NCBI GenBank assembly: GCA_014843695.1
Contig: CM026395.1
Coordinates: forward strand, 44,688,396 to 44,752,395
Origin: Archivesica marissinica
Taxonomy: Eukaryota; Mollusca; Bivalvia; Venerida; Vesicomyidae
Direction of reading: 5' to 3'
Length of the DNA: 64,000 nucleotides
Shown: piece by piece, positions 36,911-51,500 of the stretch
Layout: every line of letters begins with the position of its first letter
Numbering within the stretch: position 1 is the stretch's first letter
Translations under genes and position numbers: made by a program
The notes under the pieces: model-generated
Seen by the model: only the letters and a program-made list of their open reading frames with translations
Database searches by the model: none
What the model was told of the DNA's origin: nothing

Positions 36911-39900
36911 TACACCGTACTTACTCTGATATACCGTACATACTCTGATATACCGTACATATCTGATATACCGTACATACTCTGATATACCGTACATATC
37001 TGATATACCGTACATACTCCGATATACCGTACTTACTCTGATATACCGTACATACTCTGATATACAAGGTACTTACTCTGATATACAGTACATACTCCGA
37101 TATACCGTACTTACTCGGATATACCGTACATACTCTGATATACCGTACATATCTGATATACCGTACATACTCTGATATACCGTACATACTCCGATATACC
37201 GTACTTACCCTGATATACCGTACTTACTCTGATATACCGTACATACTCTGATATACAAGGTACTTATTCTGATATACAAGGTACTTATTCTGATATACCT
37301 TACTTACTCTGATATACCGTACTTACTGTGATATACGTATTTATTCTGATATACCGTACATACTCTGATATACCGTACATACTCTGATATACCGTACATA
37401 CTCTGATATACCGTACATACTCTGATATACCGTACATACTCTGATATACCGTACTTACTCTGATATACAGTACTTATTCTGATATACCATACTTACTCCG
37501 ATATACCGTACTTACTCTGATATACGTATTTATTCTGATATACCGTACTTACTCTGATATACGTATTTATTCTGATATACCGTACTTACTCTGATATACG
37601 TATTTATTCTGATATACGTATTTATTCTGATATACCGTACTTACTTTGATATACCGTACTTATTCTGATATACCGTACTTACTCTGATATACGTATTTAT
37701 TCTGATATACAAGGTACTTATTCTGATATACCGTACTTACTCTGATATACAGTACATACTCTGATATACCGTACTTACTCCGATATACAGTACTTATTCT
37801 GATATACCGTACTTACTCTGATATACAGTACATACTCTGATATACCGTACTTACTCCGATATACAGTACTTATTCTGATATACCTTACTTATTCTGATAT
37901 ACCTTACTTATTCTGATATACCGTACTTACTCTGATATACCGTACTTACTCCGATATACAGTACTTATTCTGATATACCGTACTTACTCCGATATACAGT
38001 ACTTATTCTGATATACCGTACTTATTCTGATATACCGTACTTACTCTGATATACCGTACTTACTCCGATATACCGTACATACTCCGATATACCGTACATA
38101 CTCTGATATACCATACTTACTCTGATATACCGTACTTACTCCGATATACCGTACTTACTCCGATATACCGTACATACTCTGATATACCATACTTACTCCG
38201 ATATACCGTACTTACTCCGATATACCGTACTTACTCCGATATACCGTACTTACTCTGATATACCGTACTTACTCTGATATACCGTACATACTCTGATATA
38301 CTGTATTTACTCTGATATACTGTAATTACTCTTGATATACCGTACTTATTCTGATATACCGTACTTACTCTGATATACCGTACATACTCTGATATACCGT
38401 ACATACTCTGATATACCATACTTATTCTGATATACAAGGTACTTACTCTGATATACCGTACTTATTCTGATATACAAGGTACTTACTCCGATATACCGTA
38501 CATACTCTGATATACAGTACTTACTCTGATATACCGTACTTATTCTGATATACCGTACTTATTCTGATATACAAGGTACTTATTCTGATATACAAGGTAC
38601 TTATTCTGATATACAAGGTACTTATTCTGATATACCGTACTTACTCTGATATACCGTACTTATTCTGATATACCGTACTTATTCTGATATACAAGGTACT
38701 TATTCTGATATACCATACTTATTCTGATATACAAGGTACTTATTCTGATATACCGTACTTACTCTGATATACCGTACTTATTCTGATATACCGTACTTAC
38801 TCTGATATACCGTACTTATTCTGATATACTGTACTTATTCTGATATACCGTACTTACTCTGATATACCATACTTATTCTGATATACCGTACTTACTCTGA
38901 TATACAGTACATACTCTGAGATATACCGTACATACTCTGATATACCGTACTTACTCTGATATACCATATTTATTCTGATATACCGTACTTACTCTGATAT
39001 ACAGTACATACTCTGATATACCGTACATACTCTGATATACCGTACTTACTCTGATATACCATACTTATTCTGATATACCGTACTTACTCTGATATACAGT
39101 ACATACTCTGATATACCGTACATACTCTGATATACCGTACATACTCTGATATACAAGGTACTTACTCTGATATACAAGGTACTTACTCTGATATACAGTA
39201 CTTACTCTGATATACAGTACTTACTCTGATATACCGTATTTACTCTGATATACCGTACATACTCTGATATACCGTACATACTCTGATATACCGTACATAC
39301 TCTGATATACAAGGTACTTACTCTGATATACAGTACATACTCTGATATACAGTACTTACTCTGATATACCGTACTTACTCTGATATACCGTACATACTCT
39401 GATATACTGTACATACTCTGATATACAAGGTACTTACTCTGATATACAAGGTACATACTCGGATATACCGTACATACTCTGATATACAGTACATACTCTG
39501 ATATACAAGGTACTTACTCTGATATACCGTACTTACTCTGATATACCGTACATACTCTGATATACAAGGTACTTACTCTGATATACAGTACATACTCGGA
39601 TATACCGTACATACTCTGATATACAAGGTACTTACTCTGATATACAAGGTACTTACTCTGATATACAGTACTTACTCTGATATACCGTACTTACTCTGAT
39701 ATACCGTACTTACTCTGATATACCATACATACTCTGATATACTGTACATACTCTGATATACAAGGTACTTATTCTGATATACAGTACATACTCGGATATA
39801 CCGTACATACTCTGATATACAGTACTTACTCTGATATACCGTACATACTCTGATATACCGTACATACTCTGATATACCATACTTACTCTGATATACCGTA

Positions 39901-42698
39901 CATACTCTGATATACTGTACATACTCTGATATACCGTACATACTCTGATATACCATACTTACTCTGATATACAGTACATATTCTGATATACCGTACATAC
40001 TCTGATATACAAGGTACTTACTCCGATATACCGTACTTACTCCGATATACCGTACATACTCTGATATACAGTACATACTCTGATATACCGTACATACTCT
40101 GATATACAAGGTACTTACTCCGATATACCGTACTTACTCTGATATACCGTACATACTCTGATATACAAGGTACTTACTCTGATATACAGTACATACTCGG
40201 ATATACCGTACATACTCTGATATACCGTACATACTCTGATATACAAGGTACTTACTCTGATATACAGTACATACTCTGATATACCGTACATACTCTGATA
40301 TACCGTACATACTCTGATATACAAGGTACTTACTCTGATATACAAGGTACTTACTCTGATATACAGTACTTACTCTGATATACCGTACTTACTCTGATAT
40401 ACCGTACTTACTCTGATATACCGTACATACTCTGATATACTGTACATACTCTGATATACAAGGTACTTATTCTGATATACAGTACATACTCGGATATACC
40501 GTACATACTCTGATATACAGTACTTACTCTGATATACCGTACATACTCTGATATACCGTACATACTCTGATATACCATACTTACTCTGATATACCGTACA
40601 TACTCTGATATACCGTACATACTCTGATATACCGTACATACTCTGATATACAGTACTTACTCTGATATACAGTACATACTCGGATATACCGTACATACTC
40701 TGATATACAAGGTACTTATTCTGATATACAGTACATACTTGGATATACCGTACATACTCTGATATACAGTACTTACTCTGATATACCGTACATACTCTGA
40801 TATACCGTACATACTCTGATATACAAGGTACTTATTCTGATATACAGTACATACTCGGATATACCGTACATACTCTGATATACAAGGTACTTACTCTGAT
40901 ATACAGTACATACTCTGATATACCGTACATACTCTGATATACAAGGTACTTACTCCGATATACCGTACTTACTCCGATATACCGTACATACTCTGATATA
41001 CAGTACTTACTCTGATATACAAGGTACTTACTCTGATATACCGTACATACTCTGATATACCGTACTTACTCTGATATACAAGGTACTTACTCTGATATAC
41101 CATACTTATTCTGATATACTGTACTTACTCTGATATACTGTACTTACTCTGATATGCAAGGTACTTACTCTGATATACAGTACATACTCTGATATACAGT
41201 ACTTATTCTGATATACCGTACATACTCTGATATACCGTACATACTCTGATATACAAGGTACTTACTCCGATATACCGTACTTACTCCGATATACCGTACA
41301 TACTCTGATATACAGTACTTACTCTGATATACAAGGTACTTACTCTGATATACCGTATTTATTCTGATATACCGTACTTACTCTGATATACAGTACTTAT
41401 TCTGATATACAGTACATACTCTGATATACAGCACATACTCTGATATACCGTACCTATTCTGATATACCGTACATACTCTGATATACAGTACTTATTCTGA
41501 TATACCGTACATACTCTGATATACAGTACTTATTCTGATATACCGTACTTATTCTGATATACAGTACATACTCTGATATACAGTACTTATTCTGATATAC
41601 CGTACATACTCTGATATACCGTACATACTCTGATATACAAGGTACTTACTCCGATATACCGTACTTACTCCGATATACCGTACATACTCTGATATACTGT
41701 ACATACTCTGATATACTGTACATACTCTGATATACCGTACTTACTCTGATATACAAGGTACATACTCTGATATACTGTACATACTCTGATATACCGTACA
41801 TACTCTGATATACCGTACTTACTCTGATATACAAGGTACTTACTCTGATATACCGTACATACTCCAATATACCGTACTTACTCCAATATACCGTACTTAC
41901 TCCAATATACCGTACTTACTCCGATATACCATACTTACACCGATATACCGTACTTACTCCGATATACAGTACTTACTCTGATATACCGTACTTACTCTGA
42001 TATACCGTACTTACTCCGATATACAGTACTTACTCCGATATACCGTACTTACTCTGATATACAGTACTTATTCCGATATACCGTACTTAATCTGATATAC
42101 TGTACATACTCTGATATACAGTACTTACTCTGATATACCGTACATATTCTGATATACAGTACTTATTCTGATATACCGTACATACTCTGATATAGCGTAC
42201 TTACTCTGATATACCGTACTTATTCTGATATACCGTACTTACTCTGATATACAAGGTACTTACTCTGATATACAAGGTACATACTCGGATATACCGTACT
42301 TACTCTGATATACCGTACTTACTCTGATATACTATACTTACTCCGCTATACAGTACTTATTCTGATATACCGTACTTATTCTGATATACCGTACTTACTC
42401 CGATATACCGTACTTACTGTGATATACCATACTTACTCCGCTATACAGTACTTATTCTGATATACCGTACTTATTCTGATATACCGTACTTACTCCGATA
42501 TACAGTACTTACTCCGATATACTGTACTTATTCTGATATACCGTACTTATTCGGATATACCGTATTTATTCTGATATACCATACTTACTCTAATATACTG
42601 TACTTATTCTGATATACCGTACATACTCTGATATACAGTACATACTCTAATGTACTGTACTTACTCAGATATATCATACTTATTCTGATATACCGTAA
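36911..42698. repeat. 19/21-bp tandem array, about 290 copies
   Basis: Unit ataccgtacatactctgat with alternatives cttactc/cttattc/catactcgg and a 21-bp form atacaaggtacttactctga. It contains many local higher-order blocks (for example 39780-40000 and 40480-40700). It occupies most of the SACM1L intron between 36772 and 44362. All open frames in it are incidental. Confidence 0.96.
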
Positions 42699-43037
42699 CT
42701 TTATCACCAGATTATGGCCTCTAAGTGGCTTCCCGCCTTTAAGTGAATGATAACATATATATATAAAACAATACATCAGTGATGATCCTATATTAAATAA
42801 TTGGAAGGGTCTGTAAACTGAACTTGTCAATAGCATTTTAGCAAATCAAATTTATTGTTGTAAATCAGTGCATTTTTTTATGATTTGACATAACTTACAG
42901 TGTTAATTAATTTGTTTGGTCTTTACTTACAAGTGGTTTCCATTTTCTCAACCCATTGTATACACGGGTCTATGCAAAATACAACTGATTTCAGACCAAA
43001 GTTGAGGGGGGGGGTTGTCTTATAGTCGAGATCGTCT
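42699..43037. other. Intron sequence, nothing firm
   Basis: Single-copy flank of the 19-bp array leading into the transposon end below. Confidence 0.5.
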
Positions 43038-43058
43038 TATAGGCGAGTATGTATGGTA
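43005..43058 (-). mobile_element. Terminal fragment of a Tc1/pogo-like element
   Basis: The plus strand has a G-run, then gtcttatagtcgagatcgtc, ttataggcgagtatg and tatggta. Two GTCTTATA copies in this arrangement recall pogo/Tc1-type terminal repeats found in many invertebrates (from memory, unverified). The inverse reads taccatacatactcgcctat, similar to the adjacent 19-bp unit. Confidence 0.4.
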
Positions 43059-43865
43059 TGACAATAGATTGTACCAGAGCCACCGATATCCTTCACCAAT
43101 ATGCTTGCTTTATCACAGAAGTGTAGATGAAAAGTTAGATAGCAGACATTGCAAAATTAATAAAAAAAACATCGGAAGGCAATAAATAATCCAGACTTTA
43201 TCCAGTTCAAATTATTTCGGAAGAATTTGTAATAGCAATATCATGTATACATGTACGTGGAATTGCTATTGTTTTGCTTCATGGAATGTCTTACAGTTAT
43301 AAGTCAATGTAAATTAGTAGTAAAAACAACTCTATTTCGGACAGTCCAGCTGGATGCCTCACATGATATAACTGGACTAAGGTTCTTTTCTATTGTAATA
43401 ATAATTTCATAAACTTTTTTTTTATCGTTTTTCTCTTACTTTTTTCATTCTTTCTCAAACCACCCAGGGTTCCCGCTGTCGGTCGCCAATGGCACCAATT
43501 GTGACCAAAAAAACAAATACTGGCGCTACATTTTGTGAATTGGCACAACTTGTTTTTTTTTGGTGCAGCATGTTTTGTCCATAACTGTGACAAAGGCGGA
43601 CATAATCCCCCTATTAAAACTAACCCTATCACCAAACCCTAAACCTACAAACATAAAGATTAAACAAGGCAAACCTGGGATCAATCTGTACTTCTGCTGC
43701 ACTTGTGCTATAGCACAGTCCTCTTTGCTTACCCCCACCCCACCATCCAAACTAGGGTAACATTTTCAAGAGAAATTAAACAAGTTGTTTTTTACAGATT
43801 TTCCTAAAAGCACAGACATGTGACCAGTCAAATGATAGTTGTAATTCAATTACAAACATTACATG
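43059..43865. other. Intron sequence with T/A runs, no gene seen
   Basis: Includes a segment at about 43470-43560 (gtcggtcgccaatggcacca) that may be a dispersed repeat and ccctaaacc-like strings at about 43620-43650, too short and irregular to call telomeric. Open frames of 66-81 codons overlap on both strands without family resemblance. Confidence 0.5.
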
Positions 43866-43877
43866 TGGAGTAGGGGC

Positions 43878-44130
43878 TGTCTCTTCCATCTCCGTGAATA
43901 AGGTCACTGACTGGAATACCACTGTAACCTATCATCACTGTTGGTAACAGGTTCGAGCCCCACTCAGACCGTGTCTCTTTATACGAAAAAGTTAGCAGTG
44001 TTTTACGGAAGTTGGTGCACCAAGTACTGGTTAACTGCTGGAGACCGCTCGGAAATGGTGTTGTTAGGTAAACTGCCCGTCACTCAAATGGGCAACAGGT
44101 AGCGACGTTAAATAAACTATAAAAAAATAA
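43878..44130 (+). mobile_element. tRNA-derived SINE, about 253 bp, with 7-bp target duplication
   Basis: A perfect RNA polymerase III B box, GGTTCGAGCCC, lies at 43950-43960, preceded by a degenerate A-box region (gtgaataaggtcactgactg). The body ends gcgacgttaaataaac then an A-rich tail. Direct copies of taggggc flank it (43871-43877 and 44131-44137). The structure is that of a retroposed SINE; the tail resembles molluscan SINEs, which is an inference. Confidence 0.8.
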
Positions 44131-44362
44131 TAGGGGCCCTTTGAGGTTCAAATTAAAAAGTGCAATTTTTATCAGGATATTTTCGATTATCTATGTTCCT
44201 GGTTTTATGTAATATGTACTGATATCATGGAAATCTACAACTTTAGCAAAATGTACACGGCTTCAAATATTTATCTGTGAACTATATGGCTCTTACATGT
44301 AGTTAGCTCAAAGTTTTTCAAATTGGATCCAATTTTTTACAACAGAGTATCTGACTACTTAC

Positions 44363-44501
44363 ATGCAACTGTTCCTCCAATGTGACCTTGGCAAACAGAC
44401 CCTGAACAACGTTGGTTCTATCTAAGCAATCCATGCAGCTCGTCCTGAACACACCTTCTTGCTGGTTGGTCGGTGTCCCACCTCTAGCCACCACAAAATA
44501 T
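44363..44501 (-). CDS. SACM1L: SACM1L (SAC1 phosphoinositide phosphatase) catalytic-loop exon; 46 codons
   Basis: Read on the minus strand, this exon follows an acceptor (taatattacag) and ends at a consensus donor (CAT|gtaagt). It starts with the last base of a codon and then gives 46 codons. It contains GVFRTSCMDCLDRTNVVQ, the C-x5-R(T) signature of Sac-domain phosphatases; the first Cys of CMDCLDR is the expected nucleophile and its Arg binds phosphate. SAC1 is an ER/Golgi membrane enzyme that removes phosphate mainly from PI4P. Its reaction and location are family knowledge; the motif is seen here. Counting back from the C terminus puts the Cys close to its position in animal SAC1 proteins of about 587 residues. 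The preceding exon is not in the visible sequence: upstream lie a decayed copy of this exon (45028-45100) and then 18 kb of tandem repeat. Confidence 0.96.
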
Positions 44502-45027
44502 CTGTAATATTAGAGAAATATCTGAGATATTGAAGAACTTTCTGAGATATTAGCGAAATATTAGAGAAATTTCTTCTTTCTTTTTTTTAAATATCCAAAT
44601 ATTAGAGAGCTATCTGAAATATTAAGAGAAATAACATTTAGAGAACTATCTGAAATATTGGAGAAATTATACCTAAAATATTAGAGAAAGTATACCTAAA
44701 ATATTAGAGAATATCTGAAATATTGAAGAACTATCTGAACTATTACAGAAAGTATACTTAAAATATTAGAGAATATCTGAAATATTAGAGAAATTATACC
44801 AATTTTTTTTTTTAAATATACTGGAGAAATTATACCCAAAATATTAGGGAGCTATCTGACATAGAGAAATTATCTGAAATATTAGAGACATATATTTAAA
44901 ATATTACAGAAATATCAGAGAGCTATCTGAAAATATTAGAGAAAATATACCTAAAATATTAGAGAAATATCTAAAACATTTCAGAGAACTATCTGAATTA
45001 TTATAGCTATCTGAAATATTAGAAAAC
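44502..45027. repeat. Degenerate AT-rich repeat of about 20 bp
   Basis: Irregular copies of atattagagaaatatctgaa interrupted by T-runs. It separates the catalytic exon from its decayed duplicate and includes the intron's polypyrimidine/acceptor region. Confidence 0.75.
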
Positions 45028-45100
45028 AGTCAATACAGCTAGCGTTGATAGCACATTCAAGCAGATTGATCAGTGCCCCATCTCTAGTCACCATAAAATA
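45028..45100 (-). pseudogene. Decayed duplicate of the SACM1L catalytic exon
   Basis: Positions 45031-45100 align without gaps to 44431-44500, exactly 600 bp away, with about 50 of 70 bases identical by eye. Read in the same frame on the minus strand, 25 codons are open and 11 of 25 residues match the real exon, including YF, the acidic/glycine turn and S-C-x-D-C. The copy has no AG acceptor where the original has one, and similarity stops just after the second Cys, so the essential Arg of CX5R is absent. I read it as a non-functional partial exon duplication. An alternative exon is unlikely without splice sites. Confidence 0.75.
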
Positions 45101-45585
45101 GGTTATAAGAGAAATGCGTGAACAATTAGTTAACATGGCCATACAGGTTTTCGGACTTCTAAGGTTTGTCGGTGAATAACTTCTGTCAGTCTCTTTTATA
45201 GAAGATGAAATAATATTACTATATATTTACACTGTATTTCCTTCAATGAACATATGTGCCTTGATTATATACATATTCGTATGAGGGTTCTCAAATAATG
45301 ACATGCAGAGCTCTGCCACACTCACTCAAATTAAGCACATTTCGCAGTGCCTGGGCAGCGTTTCTCTGATATTCAGATGCACTGATAATGGAATTTTTTA
45401 TGAATGAAATATTTTTTGGGAAACTCTTCTATTTTTAGAAGTAAAGCAAAACGAAGTGAAACATATGTATTGTTACTCTGACAGCTGAAAGAGCACCTGT
45501 TGTTGTGCTTTCCTGAAGTAAAACTTTCAACTAGTTCTTAGCAGCCAATAATAAACTGTTTGAATTAAATATATATGTATATATA
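45101..45585. other. Unique intron sequence, no exon supported
   Basis: A 29-codon open stretch on the minus strand near 45290-45381 has splice-like borders, but its phase does not fit SACM1L. Nothing else recognised. Confidence 0.5.
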
Positions 45586-48500
45586 TACACTGAGGCTCCA
45601 AGGATTTGAAGCTGTGTGAGATATTGTATTGTACATACACTGAGGCACCAGGGATTTGAAGGTGTACATACACTGAGGCTCCAGGGAGTTGAAGGTGTAT
45701 ATACACTGAGGCACCAGGGATTTGAAGGTGTACATACACTGAGGCGCCAGGGATTTGAAGCTGTGTGAGATATTGTATCTGATGTACATACACTGAGGCA
45801 CCAGGGATTTGAAGGTGTGTGAGATATTGTATCTGATGTACATACACTGAGGCACCAGGGATTTGAAGCTGTGTGAGATATTGTATCTGATGTACATACA
45901 CTGAGGTACCAGGGATTTGAGGGTGTATATACACTGAGGCACCAGGGATTTGTAGGTGCACATACACTGAGGCACCAGGGATTTGAAGGTGTATATACAC
46001 TGAGGAACCAGGGACATGACGCTGTGTAAGATATTGTATCTGATGTACATACACTGAGGCTCCAGGGAATTGAAGCTGTGTGAGATATTGTATCTGATGT
46101 ACATACACTGAGGCTCCAGGGATTTGAAGCTGTGTGAGATATTGTATCTGATGTACATACACTGAGGCACCAGGGATTTGAAGCTGTGTGAGATATTGTA
46201 TCTGATGTACATACACTGAGGCTCCAGAGACATGAAGCTGTGTGAGATATTGTATCTGGTGTACATACACTGAGGCTCCAGGGATTTGAAGCTGTGTGAG
46301 ATATTGTATCTGATGTACATACACTGAGGATCCAGGGACATGAAGCTGTGTGAGATATTATAGCTGGTATACATACACTGAGGCACCAGGGATTTGAAGG
46401 TGTATATACACTGAGGCTCCAGGGACATGAAGCTGTGTGAGATATTGTATCTGATGTACATACACTGAGGCTCCAGGGACATGAAGCTGTGTGAGATATT
46501 GTATCTGATGTACATACACTGAGGCTCCAGGGAATTGAAGGTGTATATACACTGATGATCCAGGGACATGAAGCTGTGCGAGATATTGTATCTGATGTAC
46601 ATACACTGAGGCTCCAGGGAATTGAAGGTGTATATACACTGATGATCCAGGGACATGAAGCTGTGCGAGATATTGTATCTGATGTACATACACTGAGGCT
46701 CCAGGGAATTGAAGGTGTATATACACTGATGATCCAGGGACATGAAGCTGTGCGAGATATTGTATCTGATGTACATACACTGAGGCTCCAGGGAATTGAA
46801 GGTGTATATACACTGATGATCCAGGGACATGAAGCTGTGTGAGATATTGTATCTGATGTACATACACTGAGGTTCCAGGGACATGAAGCTGTGTGAGATA
46901 TTGTATCTGATGTACATACACTGAGGCTCCAGGGATTTGAAGGTGTACATACACTGAGGCACCAGGGACATGAAGCTGTGTGAGATATTGTATCTGATGT
47001 ACATACACGGGGGCACCATAGATTTGAAGGTGTACATACACTGAGGAACCAGGGACATGAAGCTGTGTGAGATATTGTATCTGATGTACATACACTGAGG
47101 CTCCAGGGAATTGAAGGTGTATATACACTGATGATCCAGGGACATGAAGCTGTGCGAGATATTGTATCTGATGTACATACACTGAGGAACCAGGGATTTG
47201 AAGGTGTACATACACTGAGGCACCAGGGACATGAAGCTGTGTGAGATATTGTATCTGATGTACATACACTGAGGATCCAGGGACATGAAGCTGTGTGAGA
47301 TATTGTATCTGATGTACATACACTGAGGCTTCAGGAATTTGAAGGTGTACATACACTGAGGCTCCAGGGACATGAAGCTGTGTGAGATATTGTATCTGAT
47401 GTACATACACGGGGGCACCAGGGATTTGAAGGTGTACATACACTGAGGAACCAGGGACATGAAGCTGTGTGAGATATTGTATCTGATGTACATACACTGA
47501 GGCTCCAGGGAATTGAAGGTGTATATACACTGATGATCCAGGGACATGAAGCTGTGCGAGATATTGTATCTGATGTACATACACTGAGGGACGAGGGATT
47601 TGAAGGTGTACAAACACTGAGGCACCAGGGACATGAAGCTGTGTGAGATATTGTATCTGATGTACATACACTGAGGCACCAGGGATTTGAAGCTGTGTGA
47701 GATATTGTATCTGATGTACATACACTGAGGCTCCAGGGATTTGAAGGTGTACATACACTGAGGCTCCAGGGACATGAAGCTGTGTGAGATATTGTATCTG
47801 ATGTACATACACTGAGGCGCCAGGGATTTGAAGCTGTGTGAGATATTGTATCTGATGTACATACACTGAGGCACATGGGATTTGAAGGTGTATATACACT
47901 GAGGTACCAGGGATTTGAGGGTGTATATACACTGAGGCACCAGGGATTTGTAGGTGCACATACACTGAGGCACCAGGGATTTGAAGGTGTATATACACTG
48001 AGGAACCAGGGACATGAAGCTGTGTGAGATATTGTATCTGATGTACATACACTGAGGCTCCAGGGAATTGAAGCTGTGTGAGATATTGTATCTGATGTAC
48101 ATACACTGAGGCTCCAGGGATTTGAAGCTGTGTGAGATATTGTATCTGATGTACATACACTGAGGCACCAGGGATTTGAAGCTGTGTGAGATATTGTATC
48201 TGATGTACATACACTGAGGCTCCAGAGACATGAAGCTGTGTGAGATATTGTATCTGGTGTACATACACTGAGGCTCCAGGGATTTGAAGCTGTGTGAGAT
48301 ATTGTATCTGATGTACATACACTGAGGCTCCAGGGACATGAAGCTGTGTGAGATATTATAGCTGGTATACATACACTGAGGCACCAGGGATTTGAAGGTG
48401 TATATACACTGAGGCTCCAGGGACATGAAGCTGTGTGAGATATTGTATCTGATGTACATACACTGAGGCTCCAGGGACATGAAGCTGTGTGAGATATTGT

Positions 48501-51500
48501 ATCTGATGTACATACACTGAGGCTCCAGGGAATTGAAGGTGTATATACACTGATGATCCAGGGACATGAAGCTGTGCGAGATATTGTATCTGATGTACAT
48601 ACACTGAGGCTCCAGGGAATTGAAGGTGTATATACACTGATGATCCAGGGACATGAAGCTGTGCGAGATATTGTATCTGATGTACATACACTGAGGAACC
48701 AGGGATTTGAAGGTGTACATACACTGAGGCACCAGGGACATGAAGCTGTGTGAGATATTGTATCTGATGTACATACACTGAGGATCCAGGGACATGAAGC
48801 TGTGTGAGATATTGTATCTGATGTACATACACTGAGGCTCCAGGGATTTGAAGGTATACATACACTGAGGCTCCAGGGACATGAAGCTGTGTGAGATATT
48901 GTATCTGATGTACATACACGGGGGCACCAGGGATTTGAAGGTGTACATACACTGAGGAACCAGGGACATGAAGCTGTGTGAGATATTGTATCTGATGTAC
49001 ATACACTGAGGCTCCAGGGAATTGAAGGTGTATATACACTGATGATCCAGGGACATGAAGCTGTGCGAGATATTGTATCTGATTTACATACACTGAGGAA
49101 CCAGGGATTTGAAGGTGTACATACACTGAGGCACCAGGGACATGAAGCTGTGTGAGATATTGTATCTGATGTACATACACTGAGGTTCCAGGGACATGAA
49201 GCTGTGTGAGATATTGTATCTGATGTACATACACTGAGGCTCCAGGGATTTGAAGGTGTACATACACTGAGGCTCCAGGGACATGAAGCTGTGTGAGATA
49301 TTGTATCTGATGTACATACACGGGGGCACCAGGGATTTGAAGGTGTACATACACTGAGGAACCAGGGACATGAAGCTGTGTGAGATATTGTATCTGATGT
49401 ACATACACTGAGGCTCCAGGGAATTGAAGGTGTATATACACTGAGGATCCAGGGACATGAAGCTGTGTGAGATATTGTATCTGATGTACATACACGGGGG
49501 CACCAGGGATTTGAAGGTGTACATACACTGAGGAACCAGGGACATGAAGCTGTGTGAGATATTGTATCTGATGTACATACACTGAGGCTCCAGGGAATTG
49601 AAGGTGTATATACACTGATGATCCAGGGACATGAAGCTGTGTGAGATATTGTATCTGATGTACATACACTGAGGCACCAGGGATTTGAAGGTGTACATAC
49701 ACTGAGGCACCAGGGACATGAAGCTGTGTGAGATATTGTATCTGATGTACATACACTGAGGCTCCAGGGACATGAAGCTGTGTGAGATATTGTATCTGAT
49801 GTACATACACTGAGGCTCCAGGGATTTGAAGGTGTACATACACTGAGGCCAGGGACATGAAGCTGTGTGAGATATTGTATCTGATGTACATACACTGAGG
49901 CTCCAGGGACATGAAGCTGTGTGAGATATTGTATCTGATGTACATACACTGAGGCACCAGTGATTTGAAGCTGTGTGAGATATTGTATCTGATGTACATA
50001 CACTGAGGCACCATGGATTTGAAGGTGTACATACACTGAGGAACCAGGGACATGAAGCTGTGTGAGATATTGCATCTGATGTACATACACTGAGGGACCA
50101 GGGACATGAAGCTGTGTGAGATATTGTATCTGATGTACATACACTGAGGAACCAGGGACATGAAGCTGTGTGAGATATTGTATCTGATGTACATACACTG
50201 AGGCCCCAGGGATTTGAAGGTGTACATACACTGAGGCACCAGGGACATGAAGCTGTGTGAGCTATTGTATCTGATGTACATACACTGAGGCACCAGGGAC
50301 ATGAAGCTGTGTGAGATATTGTATCTGATGTACATACACTGAGGCACCAGGGACATGAAGCTGTGTGAGATATTGTATATGATGTACATACACTGAGGCA
50401 CCAGGGACATGAAGCTGTGTGAGATATTGTATCTGATGTACATACACTGAGGATCCAGGAATTTGAAGCTGTGTGAGATATTGTATCTGATGTACATACA
50501 CTGAGACTCCAGGGACATGAAGCTGTGTGAGATATTATATCTGGTGTACATACACTGAGGCACCAGGGATTTGAAGGTGTACATACACTGAGGCACCAGG
50601 GACATGAAGCTGTGTGAGATATTGTATCTGATGTACATACACTGAGGCTCCAGGGATTTGAAGCTGTGTGAGATATTGTATCTGATGTACATACACTGAG
50701 GCTCCAGGGACATGAAGCTGTGTGAGATATTGTATCTGGTGTACGTACACTGAGGTTCGAGGGACATGAAGCTGTGTGAGATATTGTATCTGGTGTACAT
50801 ACACTGAGGCTCCAGGGAATTGAAGGTGTATATACACTGATGATCCAGGGACATGAAGCTGTGCGAGATATTGTATCTGATGTACATACACTGAGGCTCC
50901 AGGGAATTGAAGGTGTATATACACTGATGATCCAGGGACATGAAGCTGTGCGAGATATTGTATCTGATGTACATACACTGAGGAACCAGGGATTTGAAGG
51001 TGTACATACACTGAGGCACCAGGGACATGAAGCTGTGTGAGATATTGTATCTGATGTACATACACTGAGGCTCCAGGGATTTGAAGGTGTACATACACTG
51101 AGGCTCCAGGGACATGAAGCTGTGTGAGATATTGTATCTGATGTACATACACGGGGGCACCAGGGATTTGAAGGTGTACATACACTGAGGAACCAGGGAC
51201 ATGAAGCTGTGTGAGATATTGTATCTGATGTACATACACTGAGGCTACAGGGAATTGAAGGTGTATATACACTGATGATCCAGGGACATGAAGCTGTGCG
51301 AGATATTGTATCTGATTTACATACACTGAGGAACCAGGGATTTGAAGGTGTACATACACTGAGGCACCAGGGACATGAAGCTGTGTGAGATATTGTATCT
51401 GATGTACATACACTGAGGTTCCAGGGACATGAAGCTGTGTGAGATATTGTATCTGATGTACATACACTGAGGCTCCAGGGATTTGAAGGTGTACATACAC

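Noticed and set aside
43610..43650. Interstitial telomere-like ccctaaacc strings
   Set aside because: Too few and irregular to be a telomeric tract.
45326..45381. Possible 56-bp minus exon with AG acceptor and gtgagt donor
   Set aside because: Its open frame leaves a phase that does not join the catalytic exon; the joining frame contains stops. No family resemblance.
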